A stretch of DNA of 64,000 nt, taken from positions 1 through 64,000 of the forward strand of contig CAJUSZ010000004.1 of NCBI GenBank assembly GCA_910589425.1, given 5' to 3'. A program made the position numbers and the translations under genes. Numbering within the stretch: position 1 is the stretch's first letter; every line of letters begins with the position of its first letter. Shown piece by piece: positions 34,481-43,765 of the stretch. The notes below the pieces were generated by a model. It saw only the letters and a list, made by a program, of their open reading frames with translations, was not told the DNA's origin and searched no databases. This stretch comes from an uncultured Muribaculaceae bacterium. GTDB taxonomy: Bacteria > Bacteroidota > Bacteroidia > Bacteroidales > Muribaculaceae.

Positions 34481-35395
34481 ATGGAAACACCGACATATCA
34501 TATTCCCGCCCTGCTTCCCGAAGCGATCGACGCGCTCCGGATAAAGCCTGACGGCACATATATCGACGCCACTTTCGGCGGCGGCGGCCATTCACGCGCC
34601 ATCGCCGGATGCCTCGGTGAGAAAGGACGTCTTTTCGGATTTGACCAGGACATGGACGCCAGAGCCAACGCCCTGGACACGCCACAGTTTACATTTGTAT
34701 ATTCCAACTTCCGGTATATCGCAAATTTCATGCGATTTTATGGCGCAGACAAAGCCGACGGAATCCTGGCCGACCTCGGCGTCTCCTTCCACCATTTCGA
34801 CCAGGCCGACCGCGGATTCTCTTTTCGCGCCGACGCTCCGCTCGACATGCGGATGAACCAGTCGGCAAGCCGCACAGCCGCCGACTTCATAGCCGAAGCC
34901 GACCGTAAGCAGCTGATCGGCATACTCGGCGCGTTCGGCGACCTCAAACGGCCCGTACCCGTGGCCGACGCCATAATCGCCGCGCGAGAAAAAAGTCCGA
35001 TACTGACCACCGGGCAGCTTCTCGCAGCCGTGGAGAAATGCATCAATCCCCGGCAGGAGAAAAAGGAACTGGCCCAGATATTCCAGGCTCTGCGCATCGA
35101 GGTAAACGGCGAAATGGACGCCCTCGAGGAGTTTCTTCAGGCCACGGCCAAAGTCCTCAGACCGGGCGGCAGACTCGCCGTGATCACATACCATTCGCTC
35201 GAAGACAGAATGGTGAAAAACTTCATGAAGAGCGGCAACATAGGCGGAGTGGTAGAGAAAGACTTCTTCGGGCGCGTATCCTCGCCCTGGAAACTGATCA
35301 CCCGATCCCCGATCGTCCCCTCGGACCAGGAGATAGAGCGAAACCCGCGTAGCCGGAGCGCGAAGCTCCGTGTGGCCGAACTCACAGCCGACTGA
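34481..35395 (+). CDS. rsmH: 16S rRNA (cytosine-1402-N4)-methyltransferase RsmH
   Basis: A 304-residue SAM-dependent methyltransferase (formerly MraW) that modifies the ribosomal P site. Motifs: YHIPALLPEAID at the N-terminus, SAM loop DATFGGGGHSRAI (about residues 29-41), ADLGVSFHHFD, and FQALRIEVNGE near the C-terminal part with TYHSLEDRMVK. It opens the dcw cluster. In many bacteria mraZ precedes it; here only 155 bases without a gene separate it from the glycosyltransferase. A TAACTTTA box at 34429-34436 is a weak -7 candidate. Confidence 0.97.
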   Translation: METPTYHIPALLPEAIDALRIKPDGTYIDATFGGGGHSRAIAGCLGEKGRLFGFDQDMDARANALDTPQFTFVYSNFRYIANFMRFYGADKADGILADLGVSFHHFDQADRGFSFRADAPLDMRMNQSASRTAADFIAEADRKQLIGILGAFGDLKRPVPVADAIIAAREKSPILTTGQLLAAVEKCINPRQEKKELAQIFQALRIEVNGEMDALEEFLQATAKVLRPGGRLAVITYHSLEDRMVKNFMKSGNIGGVVEKDFFGRVSSPWKLITRSPIVPSDQEIERNPRSRSAKLRVAELTAD

Positions 35396-35449
35396 TCCCG
35401 ACTCAAACGAATACTTCCAATAACGATTCATCCGACCAATCTCTTCGTC

Positions 35450-35836
35450 ATGGCCGACACCACACAAGACAACAGCATCAGTAATCCCGGACAGGCATCC
35501 CGGCGACGCATACCCGGGCTGGGATGGTTCAGGGAGCTGCGCTACGGCCGCTCCGTCTCGATCGACTTCTTCCGGCGCAACGCCTGGCTGCTCATCAGCA
35601 TCCTCGTGGCGCTGCTCGCCCTCATGGGACTCCGCTACAAGACCAAGACCAAGATGCAGCAGATCAAGACACTCGAACGCGAACTTGTCCGCGCCGAAAG
35701 CGCCAAACTTCAGGAAAAGGCCGAATACATGTCGCTCATCCGCGAGTCGGAGATGCAACGTCTGTCCGACCAGCGCAACCTCGGGCTGACATTCCAGGAA
35801 CAGCCACCCTACACACTGACCTACGAGAAAGACTGA
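35450..35836 (+). CDS. ftsL: FtsL-like cell division protein
   Basis: A 128-residue bitopic protein between rsmH and ftsI, the normal place for ftsL. The cytoplasmic part (about residues 1-44) is followed by one transmembrane helix (AWLLISILVALLALMGL, residues 46-62) and a periplasmic coiled coil (MQQIKTLERELVRAESAKLQ). Such proteins join FtsQ and help activate FtsWI. Sequence conservation is low in this family, so the call rests on position and topology. Confidence 0.82.
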   Translation: MADTTQDNSISNPGQASRRRIPGLGWFRELRYGRSVSIDFFRRNAWLLISILVALLALMGLRYKTKTKMQQIKTLERELVRAESAKLQEKAEYMSLIRESEMQRLSDQRNLGLTFQEQPPYTLTYEKD

Positions 35837-35873
35837 CCACCCCGGCTCTACCCTCATCACCTTTCCATCGCAA

Positions 35874-38012
35874 ATGACTGCCAGAAACAAGAAACGCAAC
35901 AACAACAAGACACAGATCCTGCTCCGCTACACCATCATCTCGCTCGGACTGCTGCTGGTGTCGCTCGCCGTGATCATAAAGCTCTTCGAAGCCACCGTCG
36001 TCGACGCCGGGGCATGGAACGAGCGCGCGCGCAAGGAACTCTCCAAAGTGAGCAAGATAGCCCCCGAGCGGGGCAACATCCTCGCCAGCAACGGCAACAT
36101 CCTTGCCTGCAATCTGAAGGTCTACGACATAATGCTCGATCTGCGCCACAACAAGATAGCCAAGCTACGCCAGATCCCCTGGCAATCAGTGGATTCCCTC
36201 GCCGACTCGCTCGACAGATATTTCCCCCGCCGCGCCGACCTCAACGCCCATCCCGACACTTTTGCCAAATACACCTGGCACAAGAAGCTGCGCGAGGAGC
36301 TGGAGAAGGAACCCGGAAAAAGAAGGTCTAATCTCCGCATAGCGGCCAAACGCTCCCTCGACGATTTCGAGCAGGTGCGCAATTTCCCTTTCCTGCGCGA
36401 TTTCAAAGGCTCCGGATTCAGGATCCCTGTCTATAAAAACGCACGCGACATCAGGATCTACCCTTACGGAAAAATGGCCTACAGATCGATCGGACGAGTC
36501 AACGAAAGCTTCGAGACAGGCGAATTCCACGGATATTCGGGGCTGGAGAAAGACCTCGACTCCCTGCTCTACGGCCAGCCCGGACTCACCAAGAAAGTGG
36601 CCCTGACAAGCGGCATCACCAACTGGACCGACAAGCCCCCGGTCAGAGGCTACGACATTGTCACCACTATCGACATCGACATCCAGGACATGCTCGAGCA
36701 GGAGTTGCTTAAAGTCTGTCAGGAAGCACGCGCCGAATGGGGCACGGCCATCATCATGGAGGTGGAGACCGGAGAGATCAAGGCCATCAGCAACATCGAG
36801 CTTCTCTCCGACGGATCCTACGGCGAAGCGCTCAACCGCGCCGTGATAGCCTATGAGCCGGGGTCGGTCATGAAGCCCATATCGCTGATGATCGCTTTCG
36901 AGGACGGGCTGGTCAAGACGGTCAACGACATGGTGGACTGCAGCCCCTTCCAGCGCACGTCCGATCCCCACGGAAGCGGCCCGAAAAACATGAAGCAGGT
37001 GATCGAGCAATCGTCCAACACCGGCATATCCCGCGTCATATTCAGAGGCTATGCCTCCGATCCGTCAAAATTCCACGACCGTCTCGCCTCGATCGGATTC
37101 TTCGAGCCGATGCGCTCCGGAATAGCCGACGAGGAGCGTCCCCGAGTAAGGAAACTCCTTCCGAAAGACTCCAGAGGCAACAACATCACCATGACAGCCC
37201 GCCATCTCGACCTCGCACGCCAGGCCTACGGCTACAACACGATGATCCCGCCGATCTACACGATAGCATATTACAATGCGATCGCCAACAAAGGGAAAAT
37301 GGTGCGTCCCCATCTCGTCCGCTCCCTGCGCGACGAACACGGACGCGACTCAGTGGTCAAGGCCGGCTACATCCGGGAGCATGTATGCTCCGAGGAAACG
37401 GCCGAAAAGGTGAAGCAATGCATCCGGGAAGTGGTGTGGGGATCACACGGCACAGCACGGCTCGTGCAGGACGACCGGGTGGAGATAGCCGGAAAGACCG
37501 GCACGGCCTATCCGGTGGAAGGAGGCGTCTACAATCACGCCAAGCGCCGGTATGCGTTCGCCGGATTCTTCCCCTACTCCGAACCGCGCTACACGTGCAT
37601 GGCACTCGTGATGGGACCTTCGGGCACAAGCGCCAACCGCACTTCCGGCCAGATAGTCAAGAACATCGCGCTCAAGATGTATAGCCGTGGAATGCTCGGC
37701 AACTCCTCCAACTACGCCCAGGAGCGCTCAGCCACCACTCCCCTGCTCGCCGCCTCCACCTCCTCGTCGGACTCCCGTCTGAGCAAAGCGATCGGGGCAA
37801 GCCGCGCACGCAAGATCTCCGCAGCCTCGGCCACGGAGCCTGGACTCGTGCCCGACGTCAGGGGATATGACGCGCCGTCGGCCATACGCATCCTGGAGAA
37901 AGCGGGACTCAACGTCCGCGTCAGAGGATCAGGCCGTGTAGCCTCCCAGTCGGCCGCCCCGGGATCACGCTTCCGGCGCGGCGACAAGATCACCCTCTCG
38001 CTCCGGATATGA
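35874..38012 (+). CDS. ftsI: Septal penicillin-binding protein (FtsI/PBP3 type) with PASTA domain
   Basis: A 712-residue class B transpeptidase that cross-links septal peptidoglycan. One transmembrane helix (about residues 15-35) is followed by the dimerisation region. The catalytic set is complete: Ser331-X-X-Lys334 in PGSVMKP, Ser380-Ser-Asn382 (SSNTG) and KTG at 541-543 (GKTGTA). A Ser/Ala-rich linker leads to one PASTA domain at the end (LVPDVRGYDAPSAIRILEKA). PASTA on FtsI is common in Bacteroidota. It lies between the ftsL-like gene (37 bases) and murE. Confidence 0.95.
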   Translation: MTARNKKRNNNKTQILLRYTIISLGLLLVSLAVIIKLFEATVVDAGAWNERARKELSKVSKIAPERGNILASNGNILACNLKVYDIMLDLRHNKIAKLRQIPWQSVDSLADSLDRYFPRRADLNAHPDTFAKYTWHKKLREELEKEPGKRRSNLRIAAKRSLDDFEQVRNFPFLRDFKGSGFRIPVYKNARDIRIYPYGKMAYRSIGRVNESFETGEFHGYSGLEKDLDSLLYGQPGLTKKVALTSGITNWTDKPPVRGYDIVTTIDIDIQDMLEQELLKVCQEARAEWGTAIIMEVETGEIKAISNIELLSDGSYGEALNRAVIAYEPGSVMKPISLMIAFEDGLVKTVNDMVDCSPFQRTSDPHGSGPKNMKQVIEQSSNTGISRVIFRGYASDPSKFHDRLASIGFFEPMRSGIADEERPRVRKLLPKDSRGNNITMTARHLDLARQAYGYNTMIPPIYTIAYYNAIANKGKMVRPHLVRSLRDEHGRDSVVKAGYIREHVCSEETAEKVKQCIREVVWGSHGTARLVQDDRVEIAGKTGTAYPVEGGVYNHAKRRYAFAGFFPYSEPRYTCMALVMGPSGTSANRTSGQIVKNIALKMYSRGMLGNSSNYAQERSATTPLLAASTSSSDSRLSKAIGASRARKISAASATEPGLVPDVRGYDAPSAIRILEKAGLNVRVRGSGRVASQSAAPGSRFRRGDKITLSLRI

Positions 38013-38066
38013 TTCAATAGGAGGATTGACACATTATTAAAGTTTCTAAAACCCTGGGACGCCGGG

Positions 38067-38097
38067 TTGCAGAAGTCGGCGAAAAAACTTAATTTTG
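38067..38097 (+). promoter_or_regulatory. Predicted internal promoter of the dcw cluster before murE
   Basis: TTG at 38067-38069, 20 bases, TAATTTTG at 38090-38097. The 164-base gap between ftsI and murE is the largest in the cluster, which supports a separate start for murE and later genes. Confidence 0.6.
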
Positions 38098-38176
38098 TAA
38101 GTTTTTCCTCCCGCATCATCGCATCAGGAGACCAACAAAGCCATAAAGAAACACTATAACACTCAATAACAGATAG

Positions 38177-39634
38177 ATGGAGAAATTATCACGTCTTCTA
38201 ACAGAGATAGAGCCGATTGAAGTGATCGGCGATACCGACAAGAACGTAGTCAGCCTCGAAAGCGATTCACGCAAGGCGGTAAAAGACGGAATGTTCGTCG
38301 CCGTCAGGGGGGTTACCACCGACGGACACAAATATATCCCCGTAGTGGCAAGCAATCATGTCGGCGCCATCGTCTGCGAAGAACTGCCGGCATCGCTCCA
38401 GAAAGGGGTTACATATATCCGCGTAGCCGACTCGGCCGTGGCCCTGGGCAGGCTTGCCTCGGCATGGCACGGACACCCCTCGGCAAAACTGCGCCTCGTC
38501 GGCGTAACCGGCACCAACGGAAAGACCACCACCGCCACTCTCCTCTACGAGATGGCCCGGCTCGAAGGCTACAAGGCCGGACTGATCTCCACGGTGTGCA
38601 ACTATATCGAAGGGCGTGCGATCCCGACCACACACACCACACCGGATCCGCTCACGCTCAACGCATTGCTCGCAGAGATGGTGGAGACCGGTTGCGACTA
38701 CGCATTCATGGAAGTCAGCTCCCACGCCGCCGAGCAGCACCGCATCGCCGGACTGACATTCGCCGGAGGTGTATTCTCCAACCTCACCCGCGACCATCTC
38801 GACTACCACCACACCGTAGACAATTACATGCGCGCCAAGAAGAAATTTTTCGACATGCTTCCGGCCGACGCGTTCGCACTGATCAACGCCGACGACAAAT
38901 CTGGCCGGTTCATGGTGCAGAACACCAAGGCTCGCATCTTCACATATTCGCTGCGCAACGACGCCGATTTCCGCGGAAAGATCATCGAGACACGGCTCGA
39001 CGGAACGCTGCTCCAGCTCAACGGACGCGACGTCGAGGTGCAGTTCACCGGACGCTTCAACGCCTACAACCTGACGGCCGTCTACGGTGCCGCCGTGCTG
39101 ACAGGCTTTGATCCGGAGGAGGTGCTGGTCAACATGAGCCGCCTTGTCCCCGTGGCCGGACGGTTCCAGACATTCCGCTCCCCGAAAGGGATCACCGCCA
39201 TCGTGGACTATGCCCACACCCCCGACGCGCTTGTCAACGTACTCGACACGATCCGCGAGATCGTCGGCGCCGGAGGGATGATCACCACAGTGGTCGGCGC
39301 CGGAGGAGACCGCGACCACGGCAAGCGCCCGCTGATGGCACAGGAAGCGGCGTGCCGCAGCGACAGGCTCGTGCTGACAGCCGACAATCCGCGCACCGAA
39401 GCTCCCGAGGCCATAATCGCCGACATGAAAGCCGGACTGAGCGACAGCGAGATCCGCCGCACACTCGTCGTGGCCGACAGACACGAGGCCATCCGGACCG
39501 CCATCCTGACTGCCCGCGAGGGAGAAGTCGTCCTCGTGGCAGGCAAAGGCCACGAGACGTATCAGGAGATCAACGGCATACGCCATCATTTCGATGACAG
39601 GGAGGAAGTAATGGCCGCCCTCGGATCGCTCTGA
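38177..39634 (+). CDS. murE: UDP-N-acetylmuramoyl-tripeptide ligase MurE
   Basis: A 485-residue ATP-dependent ligase that adds the third amino acid to UDP-MurNAc-L-Ala-D-Glu. The P-loop is GVTGTNGKTTT (about residues 111-121). TTPDPLTLNALLAEM binds the substrate, MEVSSHAAEQHR contains the carbamylated-Lys neighbourhood, and DNPRTEAPEAI matches the meso-diaminopimelate specificity motif DNPR. The sequence thus predicts diaminopimelate in the cell wall. It likely has its own promoter at 38067-38097. Confidence 0.97.
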   Translation: MEKLSRLLTEIEPIEVIGDTDKNVVSLESDSRKAVKDGMFVAVRGVTTDGHKYIPVVASNHVGAIVCEELPASLQKGVTYIRVADSAVALGRLASAWHGHPSAKLRLVGVTGTNGKTTTATLLYEMARLEGYKAGLISTVCNYIEGRAIPTTHTTPDPLTLNALLAEMVETGCDYAFMEVSSHAAEQHRIAGLTFAGGVFSNLTRDHLDYHHTVDNYMRAKKKFFDMLPADAFALINADDKSGRFMVQNTKARIFTYSLRNDADFRGKIIETRLDGTLLQLNGRDVEVQFTGRFNAYNLTAVYGAAVLTGFDPEEVLVNMSRLVPVAGRFQTFRSPKGITAIVDYAHTPDALVNVLDTIREIVGAGGMITTVVGAGGDRDHGKRPLMAQEAACRSDRLVLTADNPRTEAPEAIIADMKAGLSDSEIRRTLVVADRHEAIRTAILTAREGEVVLVAGKGHETYQEINGIRHHFDDREEVMAALGSL

Positions 39635-39667
39635 CCACCATAGAGTTACTTATTAACAAAATCTCTT

Positions 39668-40933
39668 ATGCTATACGCTCTTTTCCGCCATTTTTCCGAA
39701 AGCGACTTCCCCGGACGCCATCTGATGGACTACATCACTTTCCGCTCCGGCATCTCGCTCGCGCTGGCCATGCTCTTCGCCCTCGTGTTCGGACGGATGA
39801 TCATCGACCGTCTGCAACGCCGCCAGATCGGGGAGACCGTCCGCAATCTCGGTCTCGAAGGACAGATGAAGAAAACCGGGACGCCGACTATGGGAGGAAT
39901 AATCATAATCCTCTCCATCCTCATCCCCTGTCTGCTGATGGGAAACCTCTCCAACGTCTACATGATCCTCATGCTCGTGGCCACGATATGGATGGGATCG
40001 ATCGGATTCCTCGACGACTACCGCAAGCTCAAATACCACAACAAGGAGGGACTCAAAGGGAAATACAAGATCACCGGCCAGGTGGGGCTCGGACTGATCG
40101 TGGGCATCACCATGTGGCTGTCGCCCGACGTCGTGATGCGACAGAACATGGAGATCGTCAACCAAAGCAGCCAGGAGGTGGAGATCGTCCACCAGCCTAC
40201 CGAGCAGAAGACCCCGCAGACCACCATCCCTTTCGTCAAGAACCATAATTTCAACTACGAATGGCTCACATCCTGGGTCGGCGACAAGCACACGCAGGAG
40301 ACACTCGGCTGGATCGTGTTCGTCTTCGTGGTCATCTTCGTGGTTACGGCCGTCAGCAACGGAGCCAATCTCACCGACGGACTCGACGGACTCTGCGCCG
40401 GGACCTCGGCCATAATCGGGGTGGCCCTCGCCATCATGGCCTATCTCGGCGGCAACGTGATCTATTCGGGCTATCTGAACATCATGTATATCCCCGGATC
40501 GGAGGAGCTGGTGGTCTTCGCCGGAGCCTTCATCGGCGCCCTGATAGGCTTCCTATGGTACAACGCTTTTCCGGCCCAGGTATTCATGGGCGACACCGGA
40601 TCGCTCACAATCGGAGGCATCCTGGCCGTATTCGCCATCCTTATCCGCAAGGAGCTGCTGATCCCCCTGCTGTGTCTGATATTCTTCATCGAGGACATAT
40701 CGGTGATGCTCCAGGTGGGATGGTTCAAATACACCAAACGACGCTCTGGCACCGGACAGCGCATCTTCAAGATGACACCGATCCACCATCATTTCCAGAA
40801 GGCGGGCGAAGGTGCCGACTGCCTGATCCGTTTCCCTCGCAATCCGATCCCGGAATCAAAGATCGTGGTCCGTTTCTGGATCGTGGGCATACTGCTCGCA
40901 GCACTCACATTCGTTACTTTAAAAATCAGATAA
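39668..40933 (+). CDS. mraY: Phospho-N-acetylmuramoyl-pentapeptide transferase MraY
   Basis: A 421-residue membrane enzyme that makes lipid I from UDP-MurNAc-pentapeptide and undecaprenyl phosphate. Family motifs: KKTGTPTMGG, DDYRKLKYHNKEGLKGKYK, the catalytic NLTDGLDGLCAG, GDTGSLTIGG and the histidine-rich TPIHHHFQ. About ten membrane helices are visible. A hydrophilic insertion of roughly 45 residues near 155-200 (QSSQEVEIVHQPTEQKTPQ) makes it longer than the usual 360, a form common in Bacteroidota. Confidence 0.97.
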   Translation: MLYALFRHFSESDFPGRHLMDYITFRSGISLALAMLFALVFGRMIIDRLQRRQIGETVRNLGLEGQMKKTGTPTMGGIIIILSILIPCLLMGNLSNVYMILMLVATIWMGSIGFLDDYRKLKYHNKEGLKGKYKITGQVGLGLIVGITMWLSPDVVMRQNMEIVNQSSQEVEIVHQPTEQKTPQTTIPFVKNHNFNYEWLTSWVGDKHTQETLGWIVFVFVVIFVVTAVSNGANLTDGLDGLCAGTSAIIGVALAIMAYLGGNVIYSGYLNIMYIPGSEELVVFAGAFIGALIGFLWYNAFPAQVFMGDTGSLTIGGILAVFAILIRKELLIPLLCLIFFIEDISVMLQVGWFKYTKRRSGTGQRIFKMTPIHHHFQKAGEGADCLIRFPRNPIPESKIVVRFWIVGILLAALTFVTLKIR

Positions 40934-40952
40934 CAGGCTTTTACCCGTATAT

Positions 40953-42290
40953 ATGAAGAAACTTATCGTACTCGGAGGGGGAGAGAGCGGCGTCGGAGCC
41001 GCCATCCTCGGCAAAGTGAAAGGCTTCGACGTCTTCCTCAGCGACGCCGGCGCTCTCAAAGAGAGCTACCGCAGCCAACTCGTCAGCCACGCGATTGATT
41101 TTGAGGAGGGAGGCCACACCCCTGCCCGCCTGCTCGACGCCGACCTCGTGGTCAAAAGCCCCGGCATCCCCTCCACAGCCCCGCTCGTCAGGCAGTTCAT
41201 GGAGAAAAATGTCCCGGTCATCTCGGAGATAGAGTTCGCCGGACGATATACGGATGCGAAAATGGTCTGCATCACAGGGTCGAACGGAAAAACCACAACC
41301 ACCCTGCTGACATACCACATCCTCAGGCAAGCCGGACTCAACGTAGGCCTGGCCGGGAATGTGGGCAAGAGCCTGGCTCTCCAGGTGGCCTTCGAACACC
41401 ACGACGTCTACGTGATCGAACTGTCGAGCTTCCAGCTCGACAACATGTATGACTTCAAGGCCGACATCGCCGTCATCATGAACATAACCCCCGATCATCT
41501 CGACCGCTACGACCATAAGATGGAGAACTATGTCGCCGCCAAATTCAGAATCCTCCAGAACCAGACCAAGGATGACTTCTTCATCTACTGGCAGGGGGAT
41601 CCGATCGTGCGCCGCCAGATCGAGCAGATCCAGACCGAAGCCGTCAGGATGCCGTTCAACGAGACGGAGCTTCCCGACAGCGCGGCCTACGTGGACGACG
41701 GGATAGTCCGCTTCCGGACCCCGCAGGAGGTCTGGGAGATACCCCGCGACAACCTCGCCCTCCCCGGACTGCACAACCTCTACAACTCTATGGCGGCCGG
41801 CCTCTCGGCCACCCTGCTCAATGTCCGCAAGGAATGCATACGCCGGTCGCTCGAAGACTTCGAGGCCGTGGAACACCGTCTCGAATACGCCGGCACCGTC
41901 GACGGAGTGCGCTATATCAACGACTCGAAAGCCACCAACGTCAACTCCACATGGTATGCGCTCGAGAGCATGACCACCCCCACGGTCCTCATCCTCGGCG
42001 GCAAAGACAAAGGCAACGACTATTCGGAGATCCAGGATCTGGTCAGTTCCAAAGTCAAGGCGATCGTCTGCATGGGAGCCGACAATTCCAAACCGCTCGG
42101 CTTCTTCGGCGGCAAAGTGGCCGAGATCCGCGACACCCACTCCATGGCGGAGGCCGTGGCAGCCGCAAGAGAACTCGCCTCGCCGGGAGAGACAGTGCTG
42201 CTCTCGCCCTGCTGCGCGAGCTTCGACCTTTTCAAAAGCTACGAGGACCGCGGACGCCAGTTCAAGGATGCCGTCAAAGCCCTCGGATAA
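40953..42290 (+). CDS. murD: UDP-N-acetylmuramoylalanine-D-glutamate ligase MurD
   Basis: A 445-residue cytoplasmic ligase that adds D-Glu to UDP-MurNAc-L-Ala. The N-terminal Rossmann-like domain begins LIVLGGGESGVGAA. The ATP loop is CITGSNGKTTTT, with VIELSSFQLD, NITPDHLDRYD and NDSKATNVNSTWYAL downstream. It starts 19 bases after mraY and ends 20 bases before ftsW, so translation is probably linked along the cluster. Confidence 0.97.
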   Translation: MKKLIVLGGGESGVGAAILGKVKGFDVFLSDAGALKESYRSQLVSHAIDFEEGGHTPARLLDADLVVKSPGIPSTAPLVRQFMEKNVPVISEIEFAGRYTDAKMVCITGSNGKTTTTLLTYHILRQAGLNVGLAGNVGKSLALQVAFEHHDVYVIELSSFQLDNMYDFKADIAVIMNITPDHLDRYDHKMENYVAAKFRILQNQTKDDFFIYWQGDPIVRRQIEQIQTEAVRMPFNETELPDSAAYVDDGIVRFRTPQEVWEIPRDNLALPGLHNLYNSMAAGLSATLLNVRKECIRRSLEDFEAVEHRLEYAGTVDGVRYINDSKATNVNSTWYALESMTTPTVLILGGKDKGNDYSEIQDLVSSKVKAIVCMGADNSKPLGFFGGKVAEIRDTHSMAEAVAAARELASPGETVLLSPCCASFDLFKSYEDRGRQFKDAVKALG

Positions 42291-42310
42291 ACCTTAAAGA
42301 CACAAACTGA

Positions 42311-43711
42311 ATGCCATCGATAAATCCCGCTACAGCCGACGCTGACGGACGTGTCGTGATCCGCGAGACAATAGACGGATCACCCGCCGGACAGGAGGAG
42401 AGATCCGCCGGCCGGACTCCCCGGTCGGCACCGCGCCCGATCAAAGCCACGCCGCGACGGGCCGACCCCTATATCTGGGGGATATATCTGTTTCTGCTGC
42501 TGATCTCGGTAGTGGAGCTTTTCAGCGCATCCTCCACCGAAGTGAAGGCGGCCAACGTCTACGCTCCCCTGATACGCCATTGCATCTTCCTCGGACTCGG
42601 ATTCCTGATCGTGATCGGATGCCAGAAGGTGCATTATTCCATCTTCCGGAAACTGGCGTGGCCGCTCGCCCTGCTCTCGCTCGGTCTGCTGCTGGTCTCC
42701 ACCCTCGCAGGAGTCGAGATCAACGGCGCCCAGCGGGCCATCCAGCTCGGACCGATCACTATCCAGCCGCCCGAGATCGTCAAGCTGACTGTGGTGCTGC
42801 TGCTTGCCGGCGTTCTCGCCCGCAACCAGATTCCGGGCGGGGTCAGCAAGAAAGGGATAGTCCTCTCGGGGATAATAGTGATGGTGTTCAGCATATTCGT
42901 GCTTCCCAACGGCCTGACCAACCTCATCATCCTCGTCGGATCGTGCCTGATCATGTTCGTCGTCGGCGGGATCAAGCTCTCCCAGATCGGGCTGATGCTC
43001 GTGATCTATGTGCTTTGCGGAGGAATGGCCTACATGGTTCGCTCGGCAAGCACGGCCGACAAGGAATTCGACGCCGTAGGCAGAACCGCAACCGAGATGG
43101 AGGCCGGCGCGAAAACTTCCGGCGTAACCGACCTGGGGCGCACCGGAACCCAGAAAAACCGTATAATGCGCCATCTCAAGGGTGTAACCCCGTCCGACAC
43201 GATCGACGACCTCAACCGTCAGGTCATACTGTCGAAATTCGCCATGGCCCACGGCGGAGTGCAGGGGCGCGGACCGGGCAATTCCCGCGAGAGCGCACGT
43301 CTTCCGCTGGCTTTCTCCGACTATATCTATTCGATTGTGGTCGAGGACACCGGCATGATCGGAGGCGTCTGTCTGCTCGTGATCTATCTCTGCCTTATCG
43401 CCAGGGCGGGGATCGTGGCCTCCAACTGCACCAGGGCCTTTCCGGCGCTGCTGATCATGGGGTGCGCGTGCCTGATAGTGCTTCAGGCTCTGATCCACAT
43501 GGCGATAGTTACCGGACTGGCGCCGGTCAGCGGACAGCCACTGCCGTTCATCTCCAAAGGAGGGACGTCGGTGCTGGTGATGTCGGCCGCCATAGGGATG
43601 ATGCTCTCGGTGAGCAGATACGGCACCACCAAAGGTAACCGCCGCGAGCAACGCGCCGAGATGAGCCAGCTTCCCGAAGACCTTCAGGCCTCCAATCCGA
43701 TGCAGATGTAG
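42311..43711 (+). CDS. ftsW: Septal peptidoglycan polymerase FtsW (SEDS family)
   Basis: A 466-residue SEDS glycosyltransferase working with FtsI at the septum. The first 55 residues are hydrophilic and probably disordered. About ten transmembrane helices follow (YIWGIYLFLLLISVVELFS and later). The signature end PLPFISKGGTS is present, as are GVEINGAQRAIQLG and the HGGVQGRGPGNS loop with DYIYSIVVEDTG. The loop near residues 240-295 (ATEMEAGAKTSGVTDLG) is longer than in proteobacterial FtsW, usual for Bacteroidota. Confidence 0.95.
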   Translation: MPSINPATADADGRVVIRETIDGSPAGQEERSAGRTPRSAPRPIKATPRRADPYIWGIYLFLLLISVVELFSASSTEVKAANVYAPLIRHCIFLGLGFLIVIGCQKVHYSIFRKLAWPLALLSLGLLLVSTLAGVEINGAQRAIQLGPITIQPPEIVKLTVVLLLAGVLARNQIPGGVSKKGIVLSGIIVMVFSIFVLPNGLTNLIILVGSCLIMFVVGGIKLSQIGLMLVIYVLCGGMAYMVRSASTADKEFDAVGRTATEMEAGAKTSGVTDLGRTGTQKNRIMRHLKGVTPSDTIDDLNRQVILSKFAMAHGGVQGRGPGNSRESARLPLAFSDYIYSIVVEDTGMIGGVCLLVIYLCLIARAGIVASNCTRAFPALLIMGCACLIVLQALIHMAIVTGLAPVSGQPLPFISKGGTSVLVMSAAIGMMLSVSRYGTTKGNRREQRAEMSQLPEDLQASNPMQM

Positions 43712-43765
43712 GACGGGCCTGGGAAAATTCCAGGGCGCGGTCCGGTAAGGAGCCTCGCCCGCAAC

